Source of the DNA: Tannerella sp.
GTDB lineage: Bacteria; Bacteroidota; Bacteroidia; Bacteroidales; Tannerellaceae
DNA: 5,666 nt
Direction: 5' to 3'
NCBI GenBank assembly: GCA_031267485.1
Contig: JAIRYY010000096.1
Coordinates: forward strand, 1-5,666
In this document: one piece after another, positions 5,610 through 5,666 of the stretch
Layout of the letters: each line of letters opens with the position of its first letter
Position numbering within the stretch: position 1 is the stretch's first letter
Translations under genes and position numbers: made by a program
The notes under the pieces: generated by a model
What the model was told of the DNA's origin: nothing
The model's database searches: none
What the model saw: the letters and a program-made list of their open reading frames with translations, nothing else

Positions 5610-5666
5610 ATGATAAGTAAAATTAACCTCGAGGCAAAAACAGCAGGAAAAGCGGAAATGCTAAGA
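5610..5666 (+). CDS. 5' end of a small-protein gene, possible GG-leader natural-product precursor (partial)
   Basis: ATG at 5610 opens a frame of 19 codons that is still open at the window edge, starting MISKINLEAKTAGKAEMLR. It is the only unit downstream of 5295 that reads on into new sequence: its first 14 codons align to the repeat consensus at 32 of 42 bases, but the TGA or TAA that closes other units is replaced by GGA. The pattern 'M..(I/L)(N/T)L.AK..(G)KAE(M/V)L.R' resembles leaders of Bacteroidales natural-product precursors (TIGR04149-type), which normally continue with a '(R)E.LK.(V/I).GG' cleavage site. That continuation is outside the window, so the class is a guess. The start context (AGAAAAATG) is A-rich, typical for this phylum. 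Confidence 0.45.
   Translation, partial: MISKINLEAKTAGKAEMLR

Larger units (their letters stand above)
5231..5651 (+). repeat. tandem array, 42-bp period, about ten units each starting at an ATG
   Basis: Counting from the ATG, units begin at 5231, 5273, 5316, 5358, 5400, 5442, 5484, 5526, 5568 and 5610. Every step is 42 bp except one of 43. Units starting 5316-5568 are nearly identical through ATGAAAAGGGTAATTACCCT and the following CGACGCAAAA; the only variable part is a stretch of about 7 bases before the next A-rich ATG context. The unit at 5442 has ATT instead of ATG and one broken base in its palindrome. The two outer units (5231, 5273) and the last (5610) are diverged, so the core was amplified recently between older relatives. 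The unit is a whole number of codons (14). It does not resemble a CRISPR array: the variable part is too short and recurs between units. Confidence 0.9.

Noticed and set aside
5295..5630. CRISPR array
   Set aside because: The variable segment is only about 7 bases and recurs between units (for example the units starting 5295 and 5505), so there are no true spacers.

Overview
The window looks like chromosomal DNA from a Bacteroidota (Bacteroidales-like) bacterium. The evidence is a TAnnTTTG-type -7 promoter element (TATATTTG) ahead of the main operon, A/T-rich translation starts without clear Shine-Dalgarno sequences, a Bacteroidota-type lipoprotein signal, and a right-hand region resembling small-peptide genes of that phylum. 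Genus or species cannot be named. The three large genes are GC-rich, while the flanking non-coding and repeat DNA is clearly AT-richer (the repeat unit is about 38% GC).

Layout. Bases 1-66 are the 3' end of a gene whose last residues match the recognition-helix end of a LuxR-type helix-turn-helix domain. Bases 67-202 are a non-coding leader with the promoter element. Bases 203-5033 hold a compact three-gene operon on the + strand with gaps of 4 and 3 bases: a cupin-fold lipoprotein resembling D-lyxose isomerases, an exported YVTN beta-propeller protein fused to a di-haem cytochrome c peroxidase/MauG-type module, and an exported HzsA-related protein (hydrazine synthase alpha-subunit-like) with a propeller-like N-terminal half and two CxxCH haem sites. 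A perfect 10-bp stem hairpin just after the last stop probably ends the operon. Bases 5058-5230 hold no gene I can support.

The operon reads as a module of extracytoplasmic c-type cytochromes plus a metal-binding lipoprotein. All three products carry export signals and two are predicted di-haem proteins, so they may form a redox system at the cell envelope. The substrate is unknown. HzsA-related does not mean hydrazine synthesis: the Tyr that I recall as axial haem ligand four residues after the first CxxCH in the anammox enzyme is not present here.

The least ordinary part is 5231-5666. It is a tandem array with a 42-bp (14-codon) period in which nearly every unit carries an ATG in an A-rich context, then a 14-bp perfect palindrome (AGGGTAATTACCCT) that is itself codons 3-7 of the ATG frame. 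Five units are closed mini-ORFs of 10-12 codons (MKRVITLDAK, with or without ST). The last unit does not stop but runs out of the window as MISKINLEAKTAGKAEMLR..., and the first unit (5231) encodes the related MKTFLKTGAKSAGK. The array therefore looks like repeated copies of the start region of a small gene stacked in front of an intact member. This start resembles leader peptides of Bacteroidales natural-product (GG-type) precursors, but the window ends before that can be decided.
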